Origin: Sphaerolaimus hirsutus
Lineage: Eukaryota > Nematoda > Chromadorea > Monhysterida > Sphaerolaimidae
Length of the DNA stretch: 64,000 nt
Direction of reading: 5' to 3'
Assembly (NCBI GenBank): GCA_964036195.1
Contig: OZ038456.1
Span: 17,732,001 to 17,796,000 of the forward strand
A program made the translations under genes and the position numbers. This document shows positions 1-11,208 of this stretch, piece by piece. How positions within the stretch are numbered: the first letter of the stretch is position 1; each line of letters begins with the position of its first letter. A model generated the notes under the pieces. The model saw only the letters and a list, made by a program, of their open reading frames with translations. It was not told the origin of the DNA and ran no database searches.

Positions 1-1407
1 TTTTCGGCATTCGTTTTGGCAACCCCCAATGTGACCGCGCTGAATTTGAGCGATAATATGGTTGGTGCCGGTTTTGGTCTGTCGGTTCTGTTTTTTGAGG
101 AGATTTTTTTCCTGACTTATTTTTTTCCAATCTTGATTTCTTTTTGACGATTCTGGCATTTATCGCGGAATATCGCCAACGGGGTTGACGAAATAATCAG
201 GAAATAATTTGTTCCCGTATTTGAGCCTTAGAAATGCACCAGACGGCGTAAAGGGGCCACGCACACTGAATGTCAGCTGGGGGCAGTCCCAAGCCCTGTA
301 AAGTGTAAAGTCAAATGTCAAGTAAGGTGTCAATCAAAACAAAAAGAGAAAAGATTTTTTTACTGAACTTTGCATGACAATTGACACTTTACTTTGCATT
401 TGACTTTACATTTGACACTTTACTTTACAGGGCTTGAGATTGCCACCAGTTGACATCCAATGTGTGTAGCGCCATAATTTCTGGGAATGTAAATTTGGCC
501 GTCGATTATTTGTCACATTGAATTTCGCTCCAGAAATTTCCAAATTTTTCCAGATCGTGGACAAGCGGGAAATTCGCAAGCTGCGGGGCTGGCGGCTGAC
601 TGAATTAAATCTGGACAACAATCCAATGTGCAACGAATTTCACGATGTCGAAGTTTATACCAGGTTACCCGGATAGAGAAAAATTGGGGGGAGGATTTTA
701 GAATCTGGCGTCACTTAATTGCGCTTTTTGGCGCTTGGCTCCAATTGTGGCTTGGGGGTCATGCGGGATGGCCGTTTGTGGGTGGGAAAGGAGAAGTTTG
801 TGGAATTGTTGAACGCGTATCGGGACTCTGCGAATGACTGGGGGCGTTTTTGACTTTGGAGTTTTTTGGCTTAAGGATCACATGTGTTCGTTTATTCAAT
901 CAAACTGTTTGATAATTCAACATGGAACTAATTCAACTTCAAATCTGTGCAAAATTGTGCAAATATCGTTTCTAATTCGCATCCTTGGAAATCAGTCATA
1001 ATTATCACTGGAGTGGCACCTCAGGCGTCCCACGTTTGAGGATTATCACAATTTTAGTTTAACAACAACACTAGTCCATGCTCAAGCACTCTGGCTGAGT
1101 TCCGCGGATTTTCTGTTCGGATTGTTTTTAACAGTTCCGGAACAAACATTATCCGAATGCGGAAGTATATGTCCGATTTGCTTCGCACTATCAGCAATTA
1201 TCACACAACTATAATACGCATGTGATCGCAGCTCCGCTCAAATCACAAGTACCACAAAAGTAACATTAATCTTAATACGTGAATTAGTTTTTGACTTGTA
1301 AAACGAGCGAATGCGGATTTCCGGACCATTCGCGCGGAATCTTCATAGAATAATTCCGGTTTCAATTCAGAGATGTGCACGCCGTCTTTCCCGATGTCAC
1401 CAAATTG
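1..1407 (+). CDS. nxf1: NXF exons encoding the last leucine-rich repeats
   Basis: The three exons 1-60, 554-663 and 1371-1407 read through TPNVTALNLSDNM, then LRGWRLTELNLDNNPMC, then VHAVFPDVTKL. This is the LxLxxN pattern of the NXF leucine-rich repeats, followed by the conserved capping segment before the linker. The LRR region binds RNA together with the upstream RRM-like domain and contacts export adaptors. The first exon is cut by the window edge; its donor is ATG|GTTGGT at 61. Confidence 0.85.
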
Positions 1408-4400
1408 GTTCGTTTGGGCCATTTTCTGTTTTTTGTTGCTTTTTGGGAGTACTGTGGTGGATGCTTCTCAGCGCTATTGCCACACACTTTTTAGTTGACA
1501 TCAAACCTTTTTAAAACGGGCATCGAAACCGTTTTTTTTAAAACAGCAAGAATTTTGTACTATGCACTAGGTATTTTGTATTTTTTGCGCGCAAGCGCGC
1601 AATTTCACACACACACTACCATTGATGGTTGTTTTCAGGGGTATCTTGAATTTTGACCCTCCGAGTGGTTGGATAGATAGCAAATCGCTCCTCCGGAGGG
1701 ATAGATAGCTGAAAAATTTTCTGGGGGGGGGTTGGGGGGGGGTTTGGGGGGGGGTTGTGGTGGTTCGATATATAGGCTTTTTCGGGGCATAGAAGGAAGA
1801 AAAGGGAGAAAAATCGCTAAAAGTAGATGTAAAATAGCTCAAAATGGGTATACAAGAGCATATAGTACTTAAAATAGCTGAAAATAGGCAGTTATACGCA
1901 TGAACCAGTGATTTTGGAGGTGAAAATCTATATATAGGTATGAAAAATAGCGATTTTGAGCGAAAATTAGGGTATAATTTCTGAAAAATCGCTCCAGATA
2001 GGTAGATAGCTGGGCGATTTGGGGGGGGGTTTAGGGGGTAGTAGCCCAAAATTTTGCCTCCGGGATAGATAGATAGCTGAGCGGCCTCCGGGATAGATAG
2101 ATAGCTGGGCGGTTTGGGGGGGGGTAACCCCCCCCCAACCCCCCCCATTCGAGACCCCTGGTTGTTTTCATTAGTTTTGAGGCATTTTTAGTGTGAAAGC
2201 TTCCATTTGTTCATGCTATTGTGTAATAATAAGCCATGATATGTTAGTGTAGTCAACTGGTGGAAAATATAAATGAGAAAATCACTTTATTGTATTTTAC
2301 AGATCCCACATGCAAGCTGTCAGGCTTAGGGTGGCAGATGGTACGGCCTTGCGGTAAACCGTACGGTACAGTAAATTTTCTCTTTTGCAGTAAACGGTAC
2401 AGTACGGTAAATCTTCAATTTTGCGGTAAACGGTACGGTACGGTAAATCTGAAAAGTGCGGTTCGCGGTACGGTACGGTAAATTTTCGCTTGTCAGAAAT
2501 GTACCAATGCCGGAGTACAGACAACTTTTACTTCATGAATTGACACTAAATTGAATTATGCAACGTGATAATGGACTTCAGAACACAATAACAGTGTGAT
2601 AACATAGAATTACATTAACCACAATGCAGTTGTTCAATATATAGGCTTTTTCAAGGTTCAGAAGGAAGAAATGGTAAAAATTGCTAAAAGTGGGTGAAAA
2701 TGGTAAAAAAAGTATATGGCAATAAGCCATGAATTCAATTTGGGGACACACTTCAACCCCCCATTGGAGGCCCCTGCTGTGTCGCCATAAGATTTCAATT
2801 AGCCACAGATTTCAAAGCAACAGATTTCAATTCAACAGCAAAGTTGTTATTTCATTAAAACATTCATTTTTCTTTTGATTACCTTTTGTATACTACCCTA
2901 CATCAAACATATGTACCTACAACAAATAAGCTCAAAACATTGAGGGTGATGTAAAACACCTACGGTGTGATTTGAAGCACATGGCTTGATTTTAAAAATA
3001 CATAATACTAATGTAAATGAAGAGTTACAGCCATATTGCATATGGAAATGGAAGAGCTTCATATCAGTCAAACAATGTTGTCAAATTTGCGCGCTTGCGC
3101 GCAAAAAATTGCAGAACACCACATTTTAAAGACAATTTTTAGGTGCATTTTTAAGGTCAATCTGAGTAAAATTTACCGCATTTTCTGCGGTAAATGAGTG
3201 CGGTACGCGGTACGGTACAGTAAATTTTGGAAAATGCGGTACGCGGTACGGTACGGTAAATTTCTAAAAGTGCGGTAAACGGTACGGTACGGTAATTTTT
3301 CCAAAAATGCGGTACGGTACGGTACGGTAAATTCTGCCACCCTAGTCAGGCTGTCATCTTGTGTGAGGGTAACCCCCAACCCTAGGGGGCACCCCCCTCA
3401 GGCCACCCTTAGTGCAGAAAATAATTTTTTAATCATTTTTTTCTGGAAAATATAAATGAGAGTTCCATACAAATTTTTGTTCCCGATGAAATTTCAATTT
3501 TTAATAAAAAATTTTCTAGACACCTTAGACAAAAAAGTTTTTCAGACATTGGTAGAGTGTGAGTACGTGCAACTTTTCTACCCCCTCAGACACCCCAGAA
3601 GCCCCACACGATGATGGCATTGTTGATCAAAAAAAATTTTTTTTGGCGAAAAACATAGGTTAGAAAAAGTGGACAATCCACTATCCCAAGCTTTTTATGG
3701 AGCACATGGGGGCCAGATTTGGCTCGCGCAGTGTCACGGGCAACATTTGGCTGCTCCTGGGCCCCGTTTTTGCACTTATGTATTTTTATAGTAAATGATA
3801 AAAACAGCCCTGTGTAAAGAGGGCACTCACGTGACAGCGCGTCCAGCGCCTGCTGTGTCATGATGCAAATTACAAAATACTAGTGCCCATTCAATGTGGG
3901 CACTAATTTTCTGATAAAAACCTATAGGGGCCAATGGGCAATGTGCCCTGTATCTAGTGTGACTGGGCCAGACAAATAAAGAGGTCATGTCCAGAAAATC
4001 TAAAATCACAGTTTTTTAATTATAACAACATTTTAGGTAATCACAAAGTTTAAAATCATTGTTGACATGGCTTCGTGGCACATGTCTGTATATTGGGGGT
4101 AATTTTTGTGTGGGGGAGTGGGCTGGGGGTCAAAATATACCCCCTACTTACCAGTGGGTCAAACGATGGCTTTGGGCAAGCCACAAGGAATTTTTATTTT
4201 TTGAAAAAGCACCAACACAAGTGTATTCATCACTTGTGTTGTCAGCACACCAAAAAAAGGCTGCACACTTTACCGCAGCCATATTTTGTGTGGTTTTTTG
4301 AAAATTCTCATTTATATTTTCCAGGAAAAAATTGGCAAAATTTTTTCATTTATCTGTAGCAGAAGAACGGGGGGGTGCCATGGGGTGCCACTTGGCATAT

Positions 4401-7400
4401 ATGTAGGCAAATGTTGTGGGCACCCCCAAAACAAATGGTAGCCATATTGGGCTGCACGTTTCCCTGTGAGATTGTTATGAAAAATGACGTACCTGATTTC
4501 TCATTTAAATGTGCCACCAGTTTATATAATCTCCAACCAACGTGCTCCCACATACTTCTACAGTGTGAAACATCACTGTCAATGTATTAGCCTTCTCTTA
4601 TAACCTTATTTAAGCACTATTCCATGCAAAACTTGACTTGAAGTCACGAACATTTGACAAAAGGTGATATATGTAAAAAGTCAACAAAAATGGATATTTT
4701 TGACAGAAATAACCACTTTTAATGCTATCCCATGGCTCCACAGCCATTTTTTGGCTATATTTAGCATCACAAAGTACTGGCAATTGTCTGATATACCTGT
4801 ATATGTTGACCCATAACCATATTTGGCAACTTTTAAAAAAACCGTTTCATTTTTCTTTAAAACGTGTTTTAAAAAAGTTGTTGTTTTTTTTTAAAAAAAC
4901 GGTCGTTAAAAAAACATTGTTTGGCCATCCCTAGTGTCAATCGAATTTTGGTTTATTATGTGAATTCAAATTTCGTATGTGGAAGAGTATGGTTAATTTT
5001 ATACCGTTAATTTTATTTGCATAGTTTGTGTAGATTTCAATGCTTAAAAAAAATTTTTTGTTGCCATTCAGTTGACATTTATTTGCGATGTCAACTAGTG
5101 TGTGAGAGGCCCTTAGAGCGATACGTCGCCCCTAAAAAATGTTATATTGAACAGCGATATCAGAAACGTTGAAAACAATCGAAAATTGATATTCGAATTT
5201 CGAAAGCTATTTCATCGCAAGCAACCTTTTCACCACCTAAAACTCAACAACCTCTGGTGCACCCCAAAAACTCTATTTCAGGACAACGTTGATGTGCAGC
5301 CGCGAACGGAGTCCGTGGGTCAATTCGGTTTGGACCAGGCTAGCATTTCCAACCGCAGCGTGCCCGCTTTCAAGGTCTGGTTTTGGTGGGGGGTTTGTGC
5401 GGCCTTCCTTCGAATGGGGGTTTGGGAAGTGGGGTTGCCGCCTTCGCGAAGCTGGCATCTTGATCCGGCCCAAATTGTGGGCGATTTTTCAAAAAAATTT
5501 CACTCGCATTCAGTAATTTTTACATCTTTTATTGTTTTAATCATTTATACCGTTTTTCCTCGAACATCCCCAGGGGTTTATTATTTCGCCAGGAAATTGT
5601 GAGGGGGGCTTTTTCAAGGGTTTTTTTGTGCAGGATCGTATTTCGAGGGGTGCTAATTCAAGGTAATACGATATATACTATTCTTTAGTGAACCACCGCT
5701 ACACCACAGCAGCCATTTACAATATGTATAAATCACCGCGATGATTCAAGCATCTGAAGTGTCAAATTATTTCCGACATTTTCAGCCCGGGTTCTACGTG
5801 TCGAATGATATCAAGGCCATATTGGAGCAATTTGTGATGGAATATGTGAAGGTTTACGATTCCCCCTCGCCGAAGGCTGGCAGACAGGTTTTAAAAATAT
5901 CCGAGTTTTTTTCAAAAAGCCGTGTTTTAAAAAACGCACGTTTTTGCTCAGGCACTTATGAATGCATACCACGCGACCGATTCTCAGTTTACGATGGTCG
6001 TTGAAAGGATCAATACAAAAGATTGGGACTGCAAATTTAGTGCACAGTTAGTTCACTTTTTTGTCGATTCCACAAGTTATTTATTAACTATTGTCAGGAT
6101 TTATGTGGAGAAAATTTTTAAAACACAAATGTAGTGTCAAGACTATGTGAGTGAATAAATAGTTTTTAAAGTGCCATGCATCCTCGTTTACCTCGTTTAA
6201 TTGGTTATGAAATGATATTCACCGCATTAATGTCAGAGTGTAATTGAACCACTAGGTAAAGATATTTCAAATATTACAATTACAGGTCATTTCAAATATT
6301 CCCATTCATTCGTGCAAATCATAACTCATCAAATCTAAAGTCACTAAAAACCAATCATAAAAAACTCACTCTCAATAAACCCCCCCCCCCCCCTCACTTC
6401 CTCAGCGAGGAGTTCTCCTCCTACCGTCGCGAGTCGCACAACATCTCGGCGATGCAGCACTGGCACCGGTATCGGTCCAAGTTGTGCTGCAACGGCAACC
6501 TGGCGGTGGTGGCGAAGCTGTGCAAGTTGCCCGCCACGGAGCACTTGCTGGACAGTTTGATGGTGGATGTGAGCTTGTGCACGGTGAGGGGGGTTGTGGT
6601 GTTTCGATGTCAAAATGTTTTTTTTTGGTGCTATGTGGCCTCGCACACTAGTACACCGAGACTTGGGAACTTTGTGTTTTGAATAGATTTGAGTTTACCA
6701 GAAGTTTTCTACCGGGAGCCATTTTTTATCGCCGTCAACAGAAGTTTACAGACTCGGGTAGACTTTCGGTAAACTCAATTGTGTTCAAAACAGATGTATT
6801 GGTTTCAGAAATTTCGATGGAAAAATAACACGTATCCTTTTTAAAAACAATCCCATACTTTCGAGTGGGGATGTATACGTGGGGTATCTAGCATACTTGT
6901 GGGCAAACACATTGAACCTTCATATTGCTTTTTTTAACAAACTTGACAACTGTCTGGTGCTTATAAGTTAATTCGCTCTGTCGCAGAAAAAAAACAGCTC
7001 CACCCAATAATATTTACCACCAAAAATCAATTTTATAAAAAAACATTTCCCACCACAGGACGCCATAATCTGCTGCACTTTGACTGGTTTGCTGCGCGAA
7101 GGCGTTCGCGCCAGAACCGCCAGTGACGAGATTCGATTTTTCTCCAGAAGTTTTTTGCTGTTGAGAACCAGTGTCAGGTGTGTTTTTGAGATTGATGTAA
7201 TTTTGGGTGAGTGGCCTTTTGAGTACTGAAAATTGGGTGAACTGTTTTATGGTCTGGCACGAATTTAGGGTTCTAACTAGGGTGTCAACTTTCCGTTTTC
7301 CGTTTTCCGTTTCCGCTTTCCGGAGGCAAATTTTATTCCGTTTCCGTTTCCGTTTTCCGGCTAAAAATTTTTTTTCCGTTTCCGTTTCCGTTTTTCCGGC

Positions 7401-9760
7401 TCATTTTCCGTTTTCCGGCAAAATTTTCAGTTTTTCCGCCTCATTTTCCGTTTTCCGGCTCAACTTTCTGTTTTTCCCAGTATTTTGCCAACATTCTCCC
7501 AAACAGTATTTTAGCCCAGGGTATTTTTTCTTTCACTTCACTCAAAACAACACATTTGCCTTTCATATTTTGCAGTTCAGTTGTTTTGTGCACTTCTGCC
7601 TTTTTTCTATGTATCCAAATTGAATGAAATTATTAAAAAAATGTGTTTTCCGTTGTAGAGGGAGTGGGTGGGTGCGGCTGTTAGCGAGAGGTTAGTGGAT
7701 TAAACAGTTTAATTTTGCTTTTATATGGGACATAGATTTCGTCGTTTCATCGTCGTTGTTTCTGTCGTCACCGGCTTCATCTGTGCCGAGTGAACAATTG
7801 TTTAGTGTTGCTGGCAGTCTGTACAATGAACGCAGTAGCAATTTGAAGGCAGAAACTGCTGAGAAATTGATCATGCTCCATCAGTTGCTGCCTCAAACCA
7901 ATTACACCTACAGTTTGTAAAATTTGTTTTAGTCAGCAGTTCCAGTTTCCTAAATCCATTTTTTGTGTGACTTTTTCATTTGCAGTTGTCATTTTGCAGA
8001 TTGTTGATGTGATTTATTCTTTGACATTATAGTGTTGCTTCAAATACATAAATTACAAGTAAAAGTCAGTGGCAGAATCAATACTTGACTGATGAGCTAC
8101 CACAATCAAAGCCAAACTGGCAAACATGCAGTTTTTTGTCCATTATGCAATTTTTTCTGTTTCCAGCAATAATTCAGCAATTTTTTCCGTTTCCAGCAAA
8201 ATTTCAGCAGATTTTTTCCGTTTCCGGCATGATTTCATCAAATTTTTCCGTTTCCGTTTCCGTTTTCCGGCCTTTCATTTTTCCGTTTTCCGGCGAGTGC
8301 CAAAATTTTTCCGTTTCCGTTTCCGTTTTCCGGCAAGTGCAAAATTTTTTCCGTTTCCGTTTCCGTTTTCCGCCAAAAAGTTTTTGTTGACACCCTAGTT
8401 CTAACTGAGTTTTGTGTAGTGTCAATTTTTGATTTGAAAAAATGGTCGACCTGTAAGCTGTTTATATTTTTAAGCACTACTTTAAGCACTTTTAAAAAAG
8501 CATCAGCGAAAAAATTTTGTACTTATGCACTAGGTATTTTGCATTTTTTTGACAGAAATCACCACATATAATGCAATCTCATGGCTCCACAGCCATTCTA
8601 TGGCTATATTTCACATCACAAAGTATTGGCAATTGTCTGATATACCTGTATATGTTGACTCATAACCATATTTGGTTGGGAGCTTATAAAAAACCGTATT
8701 ATTAAAAAAAACATTTTTGAAAAATGTTTTTTTTGTTTTAAAAACGGTCGTTTAAAAAAATGTTTTTTTGGCCATCCCTGACCCCAATATACTCTCTCAG
8801 CACGGTGGCCGTCCTCAACGAGATGCTATTCCTGTCTCCGTTCGCACCGAATTCCGTCGCTAAACAAAAGGCGCTCATTCAAGCGGCGTCTGCTCAGGCG
8901 AGCGCCAATCTTGTCGATGCCACGTTCGGAGTGAATAAAGTGGAGCCCGGAGTTGGGGGCGGTGTGCAGCAGGTTTGTGTGCGTGTGTTTTTTTTTTTTG
9001 TTTTGGGAGGGGATTGGATTCAAAATAGAGCTGTGTTTTGTTAGTGTCGACATCGGAAATCGAAATACCTGGAGGCTTGGGGGCTGCCTGACTGACCCCA
9101 AGCAGTCGGGTCAGCAGTAACGATGGAGTCACGTATAGGGTTCAAACGGGACCGACAATTGAAAAAAGCCAGTCCCGGTCCCGACCCCCCAGTCCCGGTT
9201 CCGGTCCCGACATTAGAAAATTTTTGGTCCCTGTCCCGGTCCCGGTCCGAAAAACTGGTCCCGTTTGAACCCTAGTCACGTATGAGAACTTGGCCCACAA
9301 GAGAAGTTAACCAAGCGATTTGACCCACGTCCAAGTCCGAGCGAATTTTCGCCAATTGTTTGCTCAAAATCGCTAAAATATGCTCCATTTTGCCAATTTT
9401 CACCTCCATAATCGCTATTTTCGTATATCTATTTAGTTATATACCTTTTGTTAGCCTTATCTCATTTTTATTCATAACTCTTCCGATTTCTTTTAATTAT
9501 CTAGCTTTTGGTGATACTCAACAAATCATCGTAATTGTTCTCGGCTTTTATCGTCAATTCCTCCCCCAAAATTCTGTCCAAAAATTTCTCAGCCGACCGC
9601 GTCACCAGATCAATTAATCCTACAACTTTCCAACCTGACTCGTATGAAAGTGGAGTGGGCCAAAAAATGTTTGGAAGACAATTCTTGGGATCTTCAGGCA
9701 GCTAGAAATGCGTTTGAATCTATCCGAGCGAATGTGCCAGCTGAGGCTTTTATTCAGTGA
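1..9760 (+). CDS. nxf1: NXF1/TAP-like nuclear mRNA export factor (5' end outside window)
   Basis: NXF proteins carry mature mRNPs through the nuclear pore as a heterodimer with p15/Nxt. Ten exons fit: 1-60, 554-663, 1371-1407, 5282-5374, 5786-5887, 5952-6046, 6406-6583, 7059-7177, 8801-8972, 9593-9760; all nine junctions agree in phase and have GT-AG ends. Domains in order are the end of the leucine-rich repeats, an NTF2-like domain and the TAP-C (UBA-like) domain, ending in TGA at 9758-9760. About 377 residues are visible; the RNA-binding domain and first repeats lie upstream. The 12-codon exon at 1371 was found only through phase and similarity (FPDVTKL against FPKLLRL in vertebrates). The donor at 6047 (ACA|GTTAGT) was chosen because it alone restores phase. 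Family assignment is confident; which NXF paralogue it is cannot be told. Confidence 0.88.
280..446. mobile_element. Introner-family related element in an NXF intron
   Basis: Ends are GGGGCAGTCCCAAGCCCTG and CAGGGCTTGAGATTGCCAC, flanked by CTG on the left and CAG on the right. The interior is palindromic (TGTAAAGTGTAAAGTCAAAT and its complement). It lies wholly inside the intron 61-553, so it did not define the exon borders there. Variant of the family with CCAAGCCC in place of CCAGACCC. Confidence 0.7.
1636..2160. mobile_element. hAT-like element, CAGGGGTATC family
   Basis: Ends CAGGGGTATCTTG and CGAGACCCCTG, with perfect 8-bp duplication GTTGTTTT (1628-1635, 2161-2168). The interior holds GATAGATAGCT repeats and G-runs. 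The proline-rich frame on its minus strand is a by-product of these repeats. Confidence 0.75.
2327..3344. mobile_element. hAT-like element with CGGTACGGTAAATTT arrays
   Basis: Ends TAGGGTGGCAGA and TCTGCCACCCTA, with perfect 8-bp duplication GTCAGGCT (2319-2326, 3345-3352). Both subterminal regions carry repeats of GCGGTACGGTACGGTAAATT in mirrored orientation. Confidence 0.8.
5282..8972 (+). CDS. nxf1: NXF linker and NTF2-like domain exons
   Basis: Six exons (5282-5374, 5786-5887, 5952-6046, 6406-6583, 7059-7177, 8801-8972) encode a linker and the NTF2-like fold that pairs with p15/Nxt and binds FG nucleoporins. Recognisable pieces are GFYVSNDIKAILEQFVMEY (first helix), ALMNAYHATDSQFTM (matching the LLDAYHDGACCSL region of human NXF1), EEFSSYRRESHNI, LLDSLMVDVSLCT (central strand) and FFSRSFLLLRTS (last strand). 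The last exon adds an alanine-rich linker before TAP-C. Confidence 0.85.
7278..8397. mobile_element. hAT element with TTTCCG arrays and a transposase remnant
   Basis: Ends TAGGGTGTCAAC and GTTGACACCCTA, with perfect 8-bp duplication GTTCTAAC (7270-7277, 8398-8405). Both arms carry arrays of TTCCGTTTCCG. The centre carries a hAT transposase C-terminal fragment. It lies in the NXF intron 7178-8800. Confidence 0.88.
7735..7920 (+). pseudogene. hAT transposase C-terminal (dimerisation) fragment
   Basis: An open frame ending in TAA at 7918-7920 reads SSPASSVPSEQLFSVAGSLY then NERSSNLKAETAEKLIMLHQ. This matches the hAT family dimerisation motif (P.TS..SER.FS.AG.......R..L..E....L..L). Only about 60 residues remain, so the copy cannot make an active enzyme. 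Confidence 0.85.
9136..9274. mobile_element. Short hAT-like element with GGTCCCG repeats
   Basis: Ends TAGGGTTCAAACGGGACCG and CTGGTCCCGTTTGAACCCTA, with perfect 8-bp duplication GTCACGTA (9128-9135, 9275-9282). Lies in the NXF intron 8973-9592. Same family as 46977-47742. Confidence 0.82.
9593..9760 (+). CDS. nxf1: NXF terminal exon, TAP-C (UBA-like) domain
   Basis: The exon follows a clean acceptor (TTTCTCAG at 9585-9592) and encodes a 55-residue end. It contains LTRMKVEWAKKCLEDNSWD followed by LQAARNAFESIRANVPAEAF and a stop. This matches the NXF TAP-C module (M..EWS.KCLQDNNWDY..A), which binds FG-repeat nucleoporins. Confidence 0.92.
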   Translation, partial: PTASPDQLILQLSNLTRMKVEWAKKCLEDNSWDLQAARNAFESIRANVPAEAFIQ

Positions 9761-10424
9761 TTACGGTAATTGATTGCTGGGAATATTTTGATTGAAAATT
9801 TTTGTGGTTAAAAAGTTTTCGCATATGCGTGATTATAACATACATGTCCAAAATGCACACTTGTGTTTCTTCATACTGGTCGGTAATTCTAGTCATTTTA
9901 CTTTGGTTTCTTTTTTGTTTGTGAAATGCAAGTGTGCTAATATGGATAGATTTTTGCGTAGCCTATACCTATACGAAAATGCTGAATTTATACCTTTTGG
10001 TGGCTTGTCTTTTTGTTCAATTGATGTTTCTTTCTACGTTTCTATGCCATCAAAACTTGCGCAATTTTGTTTATCAGTGTGCAAGCGTGCTGCGCTGATC
10101 GTTTTTTCTTGAAAATCTTCCCATCCACAAATCAGCTTAAAATCGACATTTTTCCAAAATACCCACTAGTTGTTGATACTTTTTCAAATAATTTAAATGT
10201 TTTTTAAAATAAATAAAAAACATGAAAATTTCGGTGGAGCCGAGCGGGTGGCGACAAGAAAATCGTTTCTTGCCCCCAGGCGGCATTCACCAAACCGAGA
10301 AAATTTATTGTCCCAATACTTTTGGGACACGTTGTTAACTAGTGGGGAACTGGATTGCAAAAACATTACTGTGGATGGTTTTTTGAATCGGGAAATGTCA
10401 TTAAAATGATAAACCTTTGCACTG

Positions 10425-10430
10425 AATAAA
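10425..10430 (+). terminator. Candidate polyadenylation signal of the NXF gene
   Basis: AATAAA lies about 665 bases after the NXF stop, in AT-rich sequence with no other coding signal. Another AATAAA occurs near 10730. The end of the transcript is not determined here. Confidence 0.35.
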
Positions 10431-11066
10431 ATTGTGGAAGTTTTTCGTTTAGTACGGGAAAGTACCATTTGTTTTGTTTTTGTAATGGATACTATCTTCA
10501 GTTTTTTCTCTTTAAAGAATCGTGATTATTGTTTGATTTATTTGTCAATTTTTTCTGGGTAAATATTGTTCGTGCTATTATATCTTTTCAAATGTTCGAT
10601 CTTGGTATTTGAATTCCTATAGACACCGGAAAAAATTTCCTCGATTTTCAGTGCTTGTTGTTTTTCTACCGTAAGATATTTAACTGTCTGGAGTACATTT
10701 ATAATCAAAATTGAACTTTGAAATATGAAATAAACTATTTATTCATGATAATGAAAATAATTGCTGTATTTGCTGTCGCTCATCAGCTCATCTGACCAAG
10801 AACAAAAAGAAGTACTTTACATTTAAGTATAAATACTCTGAAAAAAGTTTGGTACTTTTTACAACTGCTCCCCACGGGTGAAAAGATAAAAGAAGTTCAC
10901 GCTGCCATGCTAAAGTTTCCGTGAAATTGTTTTCTTGTGATGCAGTTTGATGTGGTATGGTAGAGTACCCTAGGTATAACGAGGTATAATAACACCTAAA
11001 CTTTCAATAGCCTAACGCCCCAAAAATATCACACTACGCGAAATAATTCAACAAACAATAATTTAT

Positions 11067-11208
11067 TCATGTATCAATCTTCTGCGATGTGCACGAGTTC
11101 TGGGCACCAGTGGTGATCACAAAAAAGTAGATTATCACAAATATAATGAATACCGTGGGGTAGAGAAGTCTGCACACCCTGTCCATGAACCTCGCTTTAC
11201 TGTAATAA
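11067..11208 (-). CDS. Ion channel terminal exon, TM4 and stop
   Basis: The exon reads KARFMDRVCRLLYP then TVFIIFVIIYFFVITTG and ends in a short polar tail and TGA. This corresponds to the family's ID..SR..FP..F..FN..YW TM4. The stop overlaps AATAAA (minus strand, 11067-11062), an immediate polyadenylation signal. An alternative acceptor (TTACAG at 11200) would remove three residues (YYS). The upstream intron is an introner copy. Confidence 0.82.

Noticed and set aside
1567-2148. 193-codon proline/serine-rich minus-strand frame
   Set aside because: It lies almost entirely within a hAT-like element and is produced by GATAGATAGCT and G-run repeats.
8085-8490. Overlapping Phe/Arg-rich and Glu/Lys-rich frames
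   Set aside because: Translations of the TTTCCG array of the element 7278-8397.
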